From assembly GCA_015680685.1 (NCBI GenBank), contig MNCI01024166.1:65812-129811 (forward strand): a stretch of 64,000 nucleotides of DNA, in the 5' to 3' direction. This stretch comes from Gnetum montanum. Lineage: Eukaryota > Streptophyta > Gnetopsida > Gnetales > Gnetaceae. Positions 23,604 to 34,614 of this stretch are shown here, one piece after another. Below the pieces are notes generated by a model, which was not told the DNA's origin, did not search any database, and was given only the letters and a program-made list of their open reading frames with translations. How positions within the stretch are numbered: position 1 is the first letter of the stretch; every line of letters begins with the position of its first letter. The translations under genes were made by a program, and so were the position numbers.

Positions 23604-25590
23604 ATGCCTCTCCTACAAGATTATAATAATGCCACACTTAGTGAGGAAGTTCATTGGAGAACCAATGAACTCTATGATGATGAAGATTGGAGTATACAAC
23701 CTGAAGTGGGAGTTTCTTATAAACATGAACAAACACAACGTCATCACAACGCACAAAAGTATAACTTACCAAATGACTATGAACCCCCACTTGCCAGTAC
23801 AATCTTAACACAAATACAAGAGGTTGTTCGAATCTCACGTAGGCATCGTAAAGAGAGCCGTCTACCCAGGCTCGATTTAAACAACTTCCCTACTTTTTCA
23901 GGAGGCTATGACTTAGATCTGCATCAACATTTAATAGCCTTCTATGATGCCTGCACATGGAACAACATTGATAATGGTTGGCAAAAACTTAAGCTCTTCC
24001 CTATGACACTCATTGACCAAGCTAAAGTATGGTATAGATTGTTAAAAACAAAATTCAATATGACATTGGTCAACAATGGTAGAAGTCTTTAACAAAAAAT
24101 ATCAAACCTATGCAAGAGTGTCAGCCTTGAGGAAACAAATCCAAGGATGGAAACAAGCACAACATGAACCCTTGGACATGGCCTTAGAAAGATATTATGC
24201 ACTGTTAAACAACTTTCTGAGCCATGGGTTTTCCGAGGAAAGGCTAATGTACCATATTATTGATGGGCTACGTAATTAAACAAGAGAGACCTTAGGAATG
24301 TATGCCTAGGGTCAACTATACGATCTACGAACCCATCAAGTCTAAGAGCTTGTTAAGCAGGTAGCAAAAGAAGAAGGAGAATTAGCTAGATGGGAGAGTA
24401 TTGAAAAATATCAACAGGACCACGATCTCAACTTAACAAAGGTCCATGATCATAAAAAGGATAAATCAACCAATCACAAGGAGAAAATATCATCTTTGCC
24501 AATACAAAAAACATTAGAAGAAGTCGAGGCAAAGATCAATAAGATGTTGGAATGGACGTATCAAAATTGTGAAGAATTTATCAACATTATTGGAGATAGA
24601 GTTTTGACAACCCAAGAAACAGGACAAAACACTAGACAATCGAAAAGAAGGGATAATGAAAATAAGAGCTCAACTACTAATCATACGTATGAATGCAACA
24701 TATGCCTGTACAATCACCCCAAGGGTCAATGCCCAATATTGTTACATTTATATGAGCATTGGGGAAACACGTTACATTTAGAGTTCATACAGAGGTACTG
24801 TGTTTGATCACAGTGGCAACAATCCCAGTCGTGGGGCAATCCACCCTTAGACTGGAGACACCCTTCATATCATCTGAATCCAAATGCTTATCTTGTTCAA
24901 CATCCTGTTTCTCCAACTGAGCCAACATACTCTATCTCATCACAGTACCATTCTCCTCAATACTATCAACCCATGCCTCCAACACAACCACCACCTTGTG
25001 CATTTTATACTCCTCCTAACTTTCAACATTCTCATCCTTTCCCTCCTTCTACATCACCACCAATTATTCGTAAGGTACCTGCACCACAACAACAACCCAT
25101 GAATGACACTTGTGCTACTACTACCAACATCAGTGAAAAGCCTCCTCAACATCAAAAGTGTCCTTTCTTTAAACATGACCATAAGAAGGGACAACACAAT
25201 TTCGAGGCCACTGCATCCTCCAACTTGGCACAAGTCCCACACTGTGGTACACCCTTACCTTCAAACCCAACGCCTCATGTTACTTCATCAGGGCCACCAA
25301 CTCACACTCCAACAACAATACGACCCAATGAACACAACTGTGGAGAGCGAAAACCCAATCCTTGCATACCATCTTCTGATCACAAACATTATAGTGGGTC
25401 AACTCATTATTTGAGAACTACATCATACAAATTGCCCTACTATGCTTATTATAATCAAGTCTGTGAACCTCGATGGGGTAAGTATGATCGGGCCTCAACA
25501 CTTCCAACATGCAAGGATCCTCATCTTCCATTTATTAATTCTTTCCATCCTCAACCATTTAGTTATGGGGGATATTCCCCATTTCAATAA
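23604..25590 (+). pseudogene. C gag
   Basis: ATG 23604 opens 162 intact codons (MPLLQDYNNATLSEEVHWRT..., SRLPRLDLNNFPTFSGGYDL, NNIDNGWQKLKLFPMTLIDQ). Against D, C has an extra base near 24052 (ACAAAATTC versus CCAAATTC) that shifts the frame. The core resumes at 24076 with EVFNKKYQTYARVSALRKQI and YYALLNNFLSHGFSEERLMY. A central block (ALEEVEAKINKML-like, 24496 onward) precedes the knuckle at 24694-24732, CNICLYNHPKGQC, spaced C-x2-C-x3-H-x4-C. The tail is rich in proline, threonine, histidine and asparagine and ends SYGGYSPFQ at 25590. A few stops plus the frameshift make it non-functional, but it is the best preserved gag here together with D. Confidence 0.85.
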
Positions 25591-26970
25591 CAAGTAGGAT
25601 TAATAAATATTTTTCATTTTCTTTAATTTTTCAATTTTTGTTTTCCAATTTTTCATTTTTCAACTTCTTGTTTTATCTTTTTATCTTTTTAGTATTTTAG
25701 TCTTTTTACGCTTTTATAAGTAATCTCATCTACAAATAAAACACTCATGTGGATCGTTGGTTGAGGTGTGTTCTATGTTGTCATGTCTCGAATGATCAAT
25801 TATTTGGAACAATGAGCCCATCACACCCACTCATCCACTCTACAAATAAGAGGTTCTGTTCAAGGGTACAGTGATATTCTTAACATTTTAAAAAACTTAA
25901 AATTAATTTTGTGTTCATTGTACCCAGAATGAAGAAGGATGGACTAAGAGGGAATGATTAAGGTGTGACATCAAGGGGACTTTTGGATTCTCTTTGGTGA
26001 CCTCTGTGGGAGTTATCATGCAATGTGGTTGTACTAAGATCCTTGTAGATCTAATGAAAAAAGGGAGTAAGAGTAATCCAAAGGGCACTCAAAAATGTAA
26101 TGTTGTGCTACGGGGTCCCACTGGAAAGACATGCACCCATGCCTGAAGGTTGGTGGCTTCTCTGGATTCAGTATTCAAAAAAAAAAGAAAAAAAAAAGAA
26201 AAAGAAAAGTGCCACAAACAAAAATCACTCCTCCCTTGAATAAAACGCCAAGTGATCATATGCCTTGTTGTTATGGTACTCTCATAGTTGTTCATCATGG
26301 GATGAAACAATGCAATGTCACTAATTAGAAGGATGGACTTGGTCCTGATCTTGGAACGATGGGTTAATGACACATTAGTCATGCTTACACGTAGGATTCT
26401 CTGTGCCCTGGTTCAGTTACCTCATGCCCAAATCTCTACGATCCCTTTCAATAGTTCATCTCATCTCACTGTCCGTGTAATTATTACTCGTGTCCTGTGT
26501 AGCATAAAATTTTCATCTCATTCCGGTGATATTTACATGTGTGTGTTTTGTGGAGTTAGTGCGGATTACATTTAACCCTTCTAGTGCCCACGGACACTTT
26601 AAGTGTGGTTAAACAAGGGCATTATAGGTTGAAACCTGCTTTGGGGAGGATCCACTTGTTAATAATTTGTAATTCTCACTTATAACATCACTCACACACA
26701 CCATTTCTTACCCTCAGCATAATTTTTAAATGATTTTCTTTCCTTATTACTATCCCTCTGAATTTTAACATTCCAATGTACCATCACATACCTTTTTTCT
26801 TACCACCCCAAGTTTTATTGGTAAAATCCACACTGTCATCCTTAATTGTGCCTTTGGATGTAATGCAATTGCCCTAGCACCCTTGATAATAGCCAATGTC
26901 CTCAATGTTCAATGTTAATTTCAAGAAAATCCTTAAAACTTCGATCTTTTTGTTGTGCCTCACATCACTA
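25591..26970 (+). other. C noncoding spacer
   Basis: T-rich then mixed sequence without a credible frame. It aligns with D 39520-40900 almost base for base, including ACCCAGAATGAAGAAGGATG (25922), the CATCAAGGGGACTT block (25970) and TTTGGGGAGGATCCACTTG (26640). Poly-A-rich runs (26178-26208) are microsatellite-like. Confidence 0.65.
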
Positions 26971-26977
26971 AGGACGA

Positions 26978-27493
26978 GATATCGCATCCCCGCCGCCTAT
27001 AAATATGTCAACCCGCCCCAACCCCCCCCTCCGTAACACTTAGCATCATTTTGTCATTCACACGGGGAGAGTTTTTGCAATTTTTCTCTGCGACTTGCAA
27101 TTGAGTGACCCTTGCTTTTATCCTCATATCTCGCTCGCTGCTACTCCGATTTTAATTCCGTTTGAACCTGCTTGAACCCGGAGTGTTCAGCTTAGTCGTG
27201 GGGGAGGGACACTTGCCAAAAAGTGCTAACTTTTTTGAAATTTGTCATCGTCCAAAGGACATAAACTAGGGTAATTAACTGTAACACTTAGAATAATTAT
27301 GCCTAAAAAATCATTTAACCCTTAGGTACACCGAGAGACTAAGATGGAAACCACCTAAGTCATAGGACTTATTATTACAAACTTTTGGGCACTATCACAT
27401 GTGATAACATAAGATCATTAATTAAGGCAAGTAGTAAGGTATAATTTAACTTTAAAAAGAAACCTTACTAACACTTGGCCCATGTGATTGCAG
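26978..27493 (+). promoter_or_regulatory. C ORF2 leader: GATATCGC motif, TATA box, donor, intron, acceptor
   Basis: GATATCGC at 26978-26985 and TATAAATA at 26998-27005 repeat in miniature the LTR promoter arrangement. A leader follows with GGGGAGAGTTTTTGCAAT, CTCGCTCGCTGCTACTC and AGTCGTGGGGGAGGGACAC. A donor-like CTAGGGTAATT has GT at 27271-27272, a possible branch site TTACTAAC is near 27465, and the acceptor TGTGATTGCAG ends at 27493, just before the ORF2 ATG. A1 and D keep the same series. Promoter and splice activity are inferred. Confidence 0.55.
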
Positions 27494-30255
27494 ATGGTCC
27501 CAAAATGTGGATAACAAGAGGATCTTGCCCAAGGTGTAAAGAAACGAGCTCGAAGAGGTGGAAGAAAAGGTCCTACCAGACAACATGTAGAACAGGAGGA
27601 GCAATCATTCAGTATTCATCAAGACAAACCTCCTACCGGATGATCTAGGCAGGCAGAAGAAGGAGCTGCTGCTCCTGAACCGGGACAACAACTCACGTTG
27701 CCCCAAGATTGTGTTCAGGCTATCCATGAGAAGTCCACATTCGCTGCAGTCATTATGGAGTTGAATTTTGCATCATTTGCAAAGTTTGCTTCTAAATTCA
27801 TTAGGGATCACCTCGAAGGGTCTCCCTTATGGCCTATCCTCTCTGAAAGCGGCCTAGTACCTAGGAGAGACGTACCAATTTTGGCACAATAGGGAGTAAG
27901 GTACCACTATTAATATTTGTGATGTGCCAGTTGACTTCTTTATGTAGGCCATTCTGAAAGCGTTAAACCTTCCGAATACAGGGCCCCAAGTCACTCGGTT
28001 ATCCACCTGTTCAGACCTTGATGTGCGAAAGGAGTGGTTAGAGAAGGCTTATGGTAGAGATAAAGCATTTGGTGAATTGACAATGAAAGAGAGGGTTTAC
28101 ATCAAAATTGGAACATATCACCCCTTCCCCACAAAGGGCCTAAAAAGAATATCGACGTATGTGGCTAGAGGATGTGCAGTGTTGATGGGAAAGGTTAACG
28201 CTAACCTACCCCATCTATATTTGACGGAGATTCTGAGGCAATTCGAAGAACGAAAGACAAGAAATATGGCACTGCCTTTCCCCTGTCTTATCAAAAAGCT
28301 TTGTCAACATGCTAGTATTCGGGGGTACACCAATGACATCCTCGGAAAGGCCTAGACTACTTCATATGCTGAATTTCTAAAGGCACCAGCTCCAAGAAAA
28401 AGCACTGGCGAAGAGCTAGGACTAGAATAAGAAGAAGAACATGTGGTTGGACCCAATCAACCTCTAGCCATAGGTCCCAGCCAACAACAAGAAGCAGGGC
28501 CCAGCACAGGCCAAGATCAGCTGCCACCACCGCAAGACTATAGGTCGTCGATAAGCCATCTTAGGGCCATTGCTGAGATGGTCAGTTGGGGAAGTCATGA
28601 TGATGCAAACCTCTTCTGCATCATCGATGATGCCAGGCAACCTACTATTTCATTAGATAGCATAAGGGGTGAAGTCTCCATTCAAATAGGAGGAGGGAAA
28701 AGTAGATGGTCACAACAGATCTCAGGAAATGCAGCATCTTTCCAGGTGCAGTTAGAGACTGGTGAAGGGGCCACTGTGGTGATCATGCAACACTAGAATT
28801 TCATGGGAGCTATAGAAGTGGTCGTGGGCCACATCAAGGAATCCTTCAATGTACCTATTGTGCCACCGGAAGATCTCTCAGGAGCACAGGATGCTCAAAC
28901 TTTGGCCAGAACCTCAATGACTCCTGCAGAACATGAGGATGCACTTGATCGATTGCTTCAAATAAGGAAAGTAATGATGTCCCTATTTGACATCCCTCAA
29001 GATGTTACAGTAATTCAATCAGACCTCATTTTCACAAAGGGGAAGCTGGTCTTACCCAAAAGTAAGGGCTGAGCATGCTGAAGGTGAAGTGCAAAAACTA
29101 CAAGAGTAGCTCGTGGCCTTACAAGCAGCACAGCAGGACCCTATGCAATTTGCTCCCGCAAAACAGCTAGAAAATTTTAGAATGAAGCAACTAACCAAAT
29201 TGATAGCAGATAATAAAAAGGTGGTGGAAGAAAAGGAGAAGGTTGTTTAAGATGCCTCTGTAGCACAAGCGCAAACCCATGCGCATCTTAAGGCACTCAA
29301 AGCCTTTCAAGAAGAAAATAAGTAGCTGGTTGTAGACAATATTTGTTTGACCACTGTAGAAAAGAAAAAGAATGTTCTCGATGAACACTTTCATCAATTA
29401 CGAGAACAATTCATCCAGGTCAACCAAGACATGAGCCATTTAGCTAGAGAAAATCAAACCCTCTCGATGGAGGAGGTACGTGCCATTCATCAAAATTCAG
29501 CGATTGAGATAAGCGTGTGGTAGAATGAGGCTAAACAACATGAAAAGCTAAAGGAGCACTTCCGTGATCAAGTGGGAGTGTATAAATAGATCCTTGAAAA
29601 GGAGATCCATATGGCCAAGGCCCAAATCAACACTATCATTGCTCAACACACTAATTGGTGGGCCATATTGGACACATATGCCTTCACCCACCAAGCAGAA
29701 GTTAAGAACCGAGACCTGCAGATTCAGGACTTGATAGAGTACATGGAGTTGGCAAACCTAAGATATGCTAACCTTGCCATGTTAACAGTAGGGTGCCCGA
29801 GGTCAAAGCTTGAGCAGCAGGTAGCAACCACCCACATCAAATACGAAGTAGAATTTGTAGAATGCAAGAAGCTATTAGAAAAACTGGATGTTGCAAATTC
29901 TAAACTTGAGGTGGTAAAATCCAACTACTAGGGACAGAAATATGTTGCAACTGACTTGGCTCGATGGCTAACAGATCTTCATGAATACAAGAATAAAGCC
30001 AAAGCCTATGAGGAGGAACGATGGGTGTTTGCGGCTTGGTATGTCAAGACCAACCGAATGTTCCCACAACTACCTTGTCCGTGGGAGGTGCTGACTCCAT
30101 CAAACATTGGAACACTAGCATGGATGGCACAAGACCCTTGGGCAGAAGAGGAGAAGCTCCAGGCCATACTTCAACGCCATCAAACCTCAAAACCTGGAGC
30201 ACATGACAAAAAAAAGGCACCAATGGAGGAGCCACCGCCACCAGGAACTACATGA
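27494..30255 (+). pseudogene. C ORF2: plant-transposon-protein-like domain plus long coiled coil
   Basis: The ATG at 27494 directly follows the acceptor. The N-terminus is basic (VKKRARRGGRKGPTR, resembling a nuclear localisation signal), then LPQDCVQAIHEKSTFAAVIM, LPNTGPQVTRLSTCSDLDVR and a domain at 28023-28355 with KIGTYHPFPTKGLKRISTYV, ARGCAVLMGK and ALPFPCLIKKLCQ. I read this as like the 'putative plant transposon protein' domain. A Pro/Gln linker (28443-28540) and a second conserved block (SRWSQQISGNAASFQVQLET; HIKESFNVPIVP) follow. From about 29080 to 30000 the sequence is rich in Glu, Lys, Gln and Leu, fitting a coiled coil. The end is PMEEPPPPGTT. No signal peptide or membrane helix is visible. 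About eight stops or shifts disrupt it. The role is unknown; its place matches the env-like ORF of Athila relatives. Confidence 0.75.
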
Positions 30256-30413
30256 GTTTCAAATTTTTGTAGTTGTAGTGTATTTTGTGTGTTATGTCTT
30301 TATTTTGTTTTCTTCCCACACTACAGCATCATCCCATTTCTTTTTCCATCCAATAATCCCATACCTATCCATTGTGTAATCACTGTAACTCGAGGGCGAG
30401 TTTTTACTCAGTC

Positions 30414-30422
30414 AAGGGGGTA
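30414..30422 (+). promoter_or_regulatory. C polypurine tract
   Basis: AAGGGGGTA immediately 5' of the 3' LTR; plus-strand DNA primer. The preceding CTCAGTC resembles the AGTCATGGGGG blocks found elsewhere in the element. Confidence 0.8.
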
Positions 30423-31261
30423 TGATGGGACGCGATATCGCATGGGCCATGATATTGCATATGCGATATCGCGTCTACCACAATATCGTGTCTTCCCATG
30501 TGATATCGCGTACGCGATATTGCAGTCCATTGCCATGTCTATAAATAAGAGGTGACTCTACCTTGTTTCATAACATAGAGTTAGATTGTAGCTAAACTCT
30601 GGTAGTTTGATCCCTCCAGAGATAGATTATTTTCCAGTGTATGCCTGTAGTGTGGTGATTGTAATTGTATGGCATCCTTTATTTGAGTGTGACGTACTTG
30701 GACACGCACATGACCAGCAATAAAGATCGAGATTACTTCATCATTGTAGCATTCACTTTGCTTATTTATTTATTTAATTGTTATTTACTACTTTCCTAAT
30801 TAGTCTCTCTCACCCTTAAACTCGCGGAATGAGTATGACTTGATTATGAGCATTTAAGTATGACTACTTGGTAACCCAGTGGCGTACCTAGGATCTGTGC
30901 TTGGTAATCCCAGTGGTAGTCATGCACGAGGTCCAAGATGTGTACGGATGATCAAGGAATGGATGCTCATCGCACTTAGGCTAGATTAGATTCTTTTACT
31001 CTTTTTCTCCTAGCTTAGTTAACATTACTTTATATTGCCTTCAGGAGTAGCATTAGATTAGAGAACCACATCATACATCCCACTCTGGACTAAACCATAC
31101 ATGATAAATATAATACTAGTCTAGGTGGGAAGACAGTGAACTACGACCTAAGGCTAACTTTCTAGGTGCCACAACTAGTCTGTCTGCGGAGTTCAACCGA
31201 ATCGCGTGTGAGAACGCTCGTATTTGTATGGTTGAGTGTAGGGGTACCTCGTCACTCATCA
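30423..31261 (+). repeat. C 3' LTR
   Basis: Begins TGATGGGACGCGATATCGC, six (G/A)ATAT(C/T)G motifs, TATAAATA at 30540-30547, ends GTCACTCATCA. Differences from the 5' LTR are scattered, many of them C/T or G/A. Confidence 0.92.
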
Positions 31262-31266
31262 TACAG

Positions 31267-31475
31267 GCACTCAGAAAATATTCTAATTCTAGGGAGAAGA
31301 AACTGCGAGAGCTTCACTACCTTGCTTGAAAATTGAAAACTGACTAATGAAAAACTTCCCAAAACTAGAGCCCAGGAATAGTATTTATATACTTAGGGTA
31401 TATACCCCGATGTCAAATCTAGGCTATGACATCGCATACACGACATCGTGGCTGACATCAAACAGTGATTCATCA
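31267..31475 (-). repeat. A2 5' LTR, U3 portion (209 bp)
   Basis: Resumes at GCACTCAGAAAATATTC after C, matching 6445-6653 of the 3' LTR. The minus strand holds a TATAAATA-like box (plus GTATTTATATAC near 31381) and four GACATCG/GATGTC motifs. It starts on the minus strand at TGATGAATCACTG (31475). Confidence 0.9.
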
Positions 31476-32173
31476 CCATCCATTTTCAATGTTGTATGAG
31501 TTATAAGCATCATGGAAGGCTTGTATATGATGTTATCAATCTGAGTCATAGCCTCCCATAAATTTAGGGATATTGTTTATATCAAATGTAGGTAAACAAC
31601 TTGCCATGTGATGCCTATGAGATATCTTAACTGCTGCTATGATCGCATTAGGCTCCTAGTGGCCAACAAGGGTTCATCATCATCAGATATCTTATGGTGA
31701 AAATTCCTATTTCTATCTATTTTATTATGATAATTTTTTCTATGTTCATTTTGACATTTTTGATTTCTCCCGTGGGTTCAATTTTTATGCCAATGATGAG
31801 CTTAGTTAGCTTGGTCTCTATATCTACATTTATCTTCATCAGAACTAGATGTTAAAAGAGAGAAGAAAGATGAGGAACTAGGAGGGCTACCATGGCTTCT
31901 ATGGTGTTCCCCAGGGTTCCTTAATTTATCCCTTCTAGGTTTTAAGGAGGTCCTAGGCCTTAAGGCCTTCCTTGATTCAAGACTTACTTCATCTTCTCTA
32001 GGATTGTTTACCTTAGGTCAATGTAGTCCTTGAGTGTTGTTAGGGTGGTCATGAACATATGAAACCCTCACATGAGGTTGGTCAATCCAATTTTCTTCAC
32101 CATATATCTTGTTAGTTCTCCAATGAATGTTTCCGTTATATAGTACATTATCATTTCCTTGTGAAAGAGACAT
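31476..32173 (-). pseudogene. A1 gag, N-terminal third
   Basis: ATG at 32173-32171 opens MSLSQGNDNVLYNGNIHWRT, matching C and D (LSEEVHWRTNEL). An Arg/Ser-rich stretch unlike C follows (SLESRKALRPRTSLKPRRDK and a serine run), then DNIIYKPSMMLITHTTLKMD-type sequence corresponding to the C region before GWQKLKLF. The A2 insertion follows at 31475. Several stops are present. Confidence 0.75.
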
Positions 32174-32282
32174 TATTATTAGTTTCTAGTGTCTATGATT
32201 TAATATTTTCTGAAAGATATATCGTTAATGCATTTCCAATGATCGTGTATGTTAATATAACTAATCTAGATAACTAGCACCA

Positions 32283-32300
32283 TCCTTGGCAATGGCGCCA
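32283..32300 (-). promoter_or_regulatory. A1 primer binding site
   Basis: Minus strand TGGCGCCATTGCCAAGGA, one base from the LTR; the closest match in the window to the tRNA-Asp complement. Confidence 0.85.
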
Positions 32301-32301
32301 A

Positions 32302-33179
32302 TGATGAGTGGCGAGGTACCCCTATGCCCAACCATATGAATCATAAGCCTTCATGCACAATCCAATTGAATTTCATGGATGGGACTGGTTGTGCATCTAA
32401 ATCATTATGCTTTGATTGTAGTTCGTTATCTTTCCACTTAGACTAGTGCTAGTTTTTTCATGTATGGTTTAGTCCAAAGTGAGGCATATGATTGATGTTT
32501 CCTAATCTAAGATGCTCCTAATTACAATAAAGAGATAAATGAATTAAGCTAATAAACAGTGGGAAGTAAAATCTACACTAGCCTACGTGTGATGAGTATT
32601 TGGCCCTAATCACTCGTACACACCTTGGACTTTGCGTAACTACCACTAGGGTTACCAAGCATACATCACTGGCTTTCCAAACAATACACTACTGAGTTAC
32701 CAAGTACTTAAACTTAAGTGCTCACGATTAGTCATACTCATTCTGCTTGATGATAGGAATCATAAAGAGTGACAAATGGAAACATTAACTAGGGAACATA
32801 GTAAATAATTAACCAATTAAATAATTAAAAGCAATAATAAATCTAAGTGGATGCTGCAATGATGGAAGTAATCTCAATCTTTATTTCTAGTCATGTAACA
32901 TGTTCAAGTATATCATACTCGAACAAAAATGTCATACAATTACAAACATCACACTGTGTGCATGCACTGGGAATAACAGAATGGAAAATCAAGAATCTAG
33001 AAAAAAACTAACTAAAATATGAAAACTAAACTATGTCCCAACCATGAATACAAGTGTTATATTTATAAACTAGCATGGAGGAGACGATATCAAATATCCG
33101 ACATCATTTTGTAAGACCTGATATCGCAGCTCCGATATTGGATATATGATATCAGAGCTGACCAAATCATGAATCATCA
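32302..33179 (-). repeat. A1 5' LTR
   Basis: On the minus strand it starts TGATGATTCATG at 33179 and ends GGTACCTCGCCACTCATCA at 32302. TATAAATA is at 33067-33060. U3 has about five GATATC/GATATT/GACATC motifs. R/U5 contains the conserved GGTAACCC/GGTAATCC and tRNA-flanking blocks seen in the other copies. Confidence 0.9.
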
Positions 33180-33199
33180 ATCCTTAAGCAAATGAGTAG

Positions 33200-33960
33200 A
33201 CAAAAAGGGTTAACAAGATTCTAGAGGAATATTGGCAGCATGTCATTTGATTTGATCAAATGAATTATGTTTCCTTGCTTCTAGTAGCCTAGTTCAGCTA
33301 CAACATCTAGAAATCCTCAACCATAGGTTTTTCTCCAATAGAATTATCCTTGGGTGGACAACCATCAATTCCTCAACTAGTGAAAACCTCCCATCAAAGG
33401 TTGAACCCCTCAGTAGATGATTTTATTAAGTCATGGGTAGATAACATCAAAGTTACTTGGGTGTATCTCAAACAGTCAGTGTTGCACATGAAAAGTATGC
33501 AAATAATAGCAAGAGGTCATTGGAGTTTGCAATTGGTGGTTGGGCATTGCTAAAAATGGATTATGTAGGGAAAATGAGGCTAAAGAAAGGGGCCAACTAG
33601 AAGTTTCTCAAGCATTATGATGGACCTTTTAAGATCATTTCCCAAGTCACTCTGATTGCTTAAAAATTACAAATGCCATCATACTTAGCCAATTACCATC
33701 TATTGTTTTACATACTCATGCTTAAAAAGGTTAATCTTGGGGACATAGATTCTTCCAAAGAGACCTCCAAATATTAATTCCATTAAAGAATAATATATTC
33801 ACTCCATCATCAATATGTGCAACATGGAATATGTTCTAGATCAAAAGGTGGAATTTCTCATGCATTGGCATAGTATGTTCTTGGAGGACACATGGAAGAA
33901 ATGGAAAACCCTCCAGAATAAGTAGACTTTCATTGTGAATTTCTATGTAAAGAACTACAT
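33200..33960 (+). pseudogene. Chromovirus integrase C-terminus and chromodomain relic
   Basis: Plus-strand fragments of a different Ty3/gypsy lineage. After NPSVDDFIKSWVDNIKVTW near 33395 comes FAIGGWALLKM, then MRLKKGPTRKFLKHYDGPFK and IISQV, the integrase C-terminal GPFKI motif, and a weakened SYLANYHLLFYILMLKKVN (normally an FHVSLL-type motif). A chromodomain-like EYVLDQKVEFLMHWHSMFLE and DTWKKWKTLQ follow at about 33826-33905. Chromodomains steer integration to heterochromatin. Frameshifts and stops interrupt it; the 5' part is beyond A1, outside the window. Confidence 0.75.
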
Positions 33961-34614
33961 TAATTTACCATTATAAATGTACCTGGATGGTAGCCTATAG
34001 ATAGCCACCAAATGATAGGACTTATTATGCTAGGAGTTGGTAAAAGAAAAAAGAAACAAGAAACAATGGGAGTCATAGTGATAAGTGGGAACACCTAAGT
34101 AGATATGAGGTGGACCACTTTTGAAAGGTGAAAAATGTGTCTACACTTTAAGTTATGGAGTGAGTGATATGCCATAGTTGGGCTAGATCCCAAAGATTCT
34201 TCGACATACTAGTGAAAGGCTATCACTAGTCATGAGGAGTGGTTCCCCTAAGGTATGTGTAGACTCCCCTTAGATGTAATGAATTGACTCTATGCTCTTG
34301 TTTCATAATAAGAGATAGAAAAATGGATTGCATGTCAAATAGGTAGATATTGCACTAGGTAGAAAGGTTGGTAGAGTTTATAAGCAAAGGGGCAAATCAC
34401 TTCTTCCTAAACCTAGATCACACAAGCTTCGCTAAGCCTCTATTAGATGTTTAAATGAGTTCAACATTTTGGTCTTACAGTTGATAAATCCTAGCCATTG
34501 AATCTTCTTATCTACAAATGTCAAATGGGCTTCTAGAAGTTTGAGGATCCTTGATATCCATTTGGGACTCTCCAAATTTCAAATAGTATACACTCCAAGG
34601 ACATCACTTCTTTC

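Larger units (their letters stand above)
22628..31261 (+). mobile_element. C: pol-less LTR retrotransposon with gag and ORF2
   Basis: Plus-strand element bounded by LTRs 22628-23462 and 30423-31261 and by the duplication tacag at 22623-22627 and 31262-31266. Content in order: PBS, gag (23604-25590), a 1.3-kb spacer, a TATA-donor-acceptor leader, ORF2 (27494-30255), PPT and LTR. No protease, RT, RNase H or integrase is present. It is the most complete copy of the gag-plus-ORF2 type and is placed in the 5' LTR of A2. Similar elements with gag but without pol have been described in plants as TR-GAG; the added ORF2 unit is the special part here. Confidence 0.93.
5831..31475 (-). mobile_element. 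A2: Athila-like LTR retrotransposon with gag-pol, host of B and C
   Basis: Minus-strand element with 3' LTR 5831-6653 and 5' LTR 22014-22627 plus 31267-31475, flanked by the duplication ccatc at 5826-5830 and 31476-31480. With C removed, the two LTRs are both 823 bp. Between them, read on the minus strand, are the PBS, gag, protease, reverse transcriptase, RNase H, integrase, a noncoding tail and the 3' LTR. B interrupts gag (14097-21209) and C interrupts the 5' LTR (22628-31261). The RT block YSFLDGYSGYNQ and the tRNA-Asp-type PBS point to the Athila/Tat branch of Ty3/gypsy. Stops and frameshifts in all domains, and damaged integrase residues, show it is dead. Confidence 0.92.
1..33179 (-). 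mobile_element. A1: outer pol-less Athila-like LTR retrotransposon, split by A2
   Basis: This is a minus-strand LTR element whose 5' LTR (32302-33179), primer binding site and gag start lie at the right and whose ORF2 runs off the window at base 1. The gag frame is cut between 5830 and 31476 by the insertion A2, and the two gag halves join at the residues GWQKLKLF when A2 and one copy of its ccatc duplication are removed. Order on the minus strand is LTR, PBS, gag, noncoding spacer, internal promoter-like leader, ORF2. No protease, reverse transcriptase or integrase lies between gag and ORF2, the same layout as C and D, so the element is non-autonomous by structure. Its right edge abuts chromovirus integrase sequence; the flanking five bases are atcct, but the partner duplication is outside the window. 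Confidence 0.85.

Noticed and set aside
27494-30255. ORF2 as a viral-type envelope gene
   Set aside because: Its position fits, but no signal peptide, membrane helix or cysteine pattern of a surface protein is visible.
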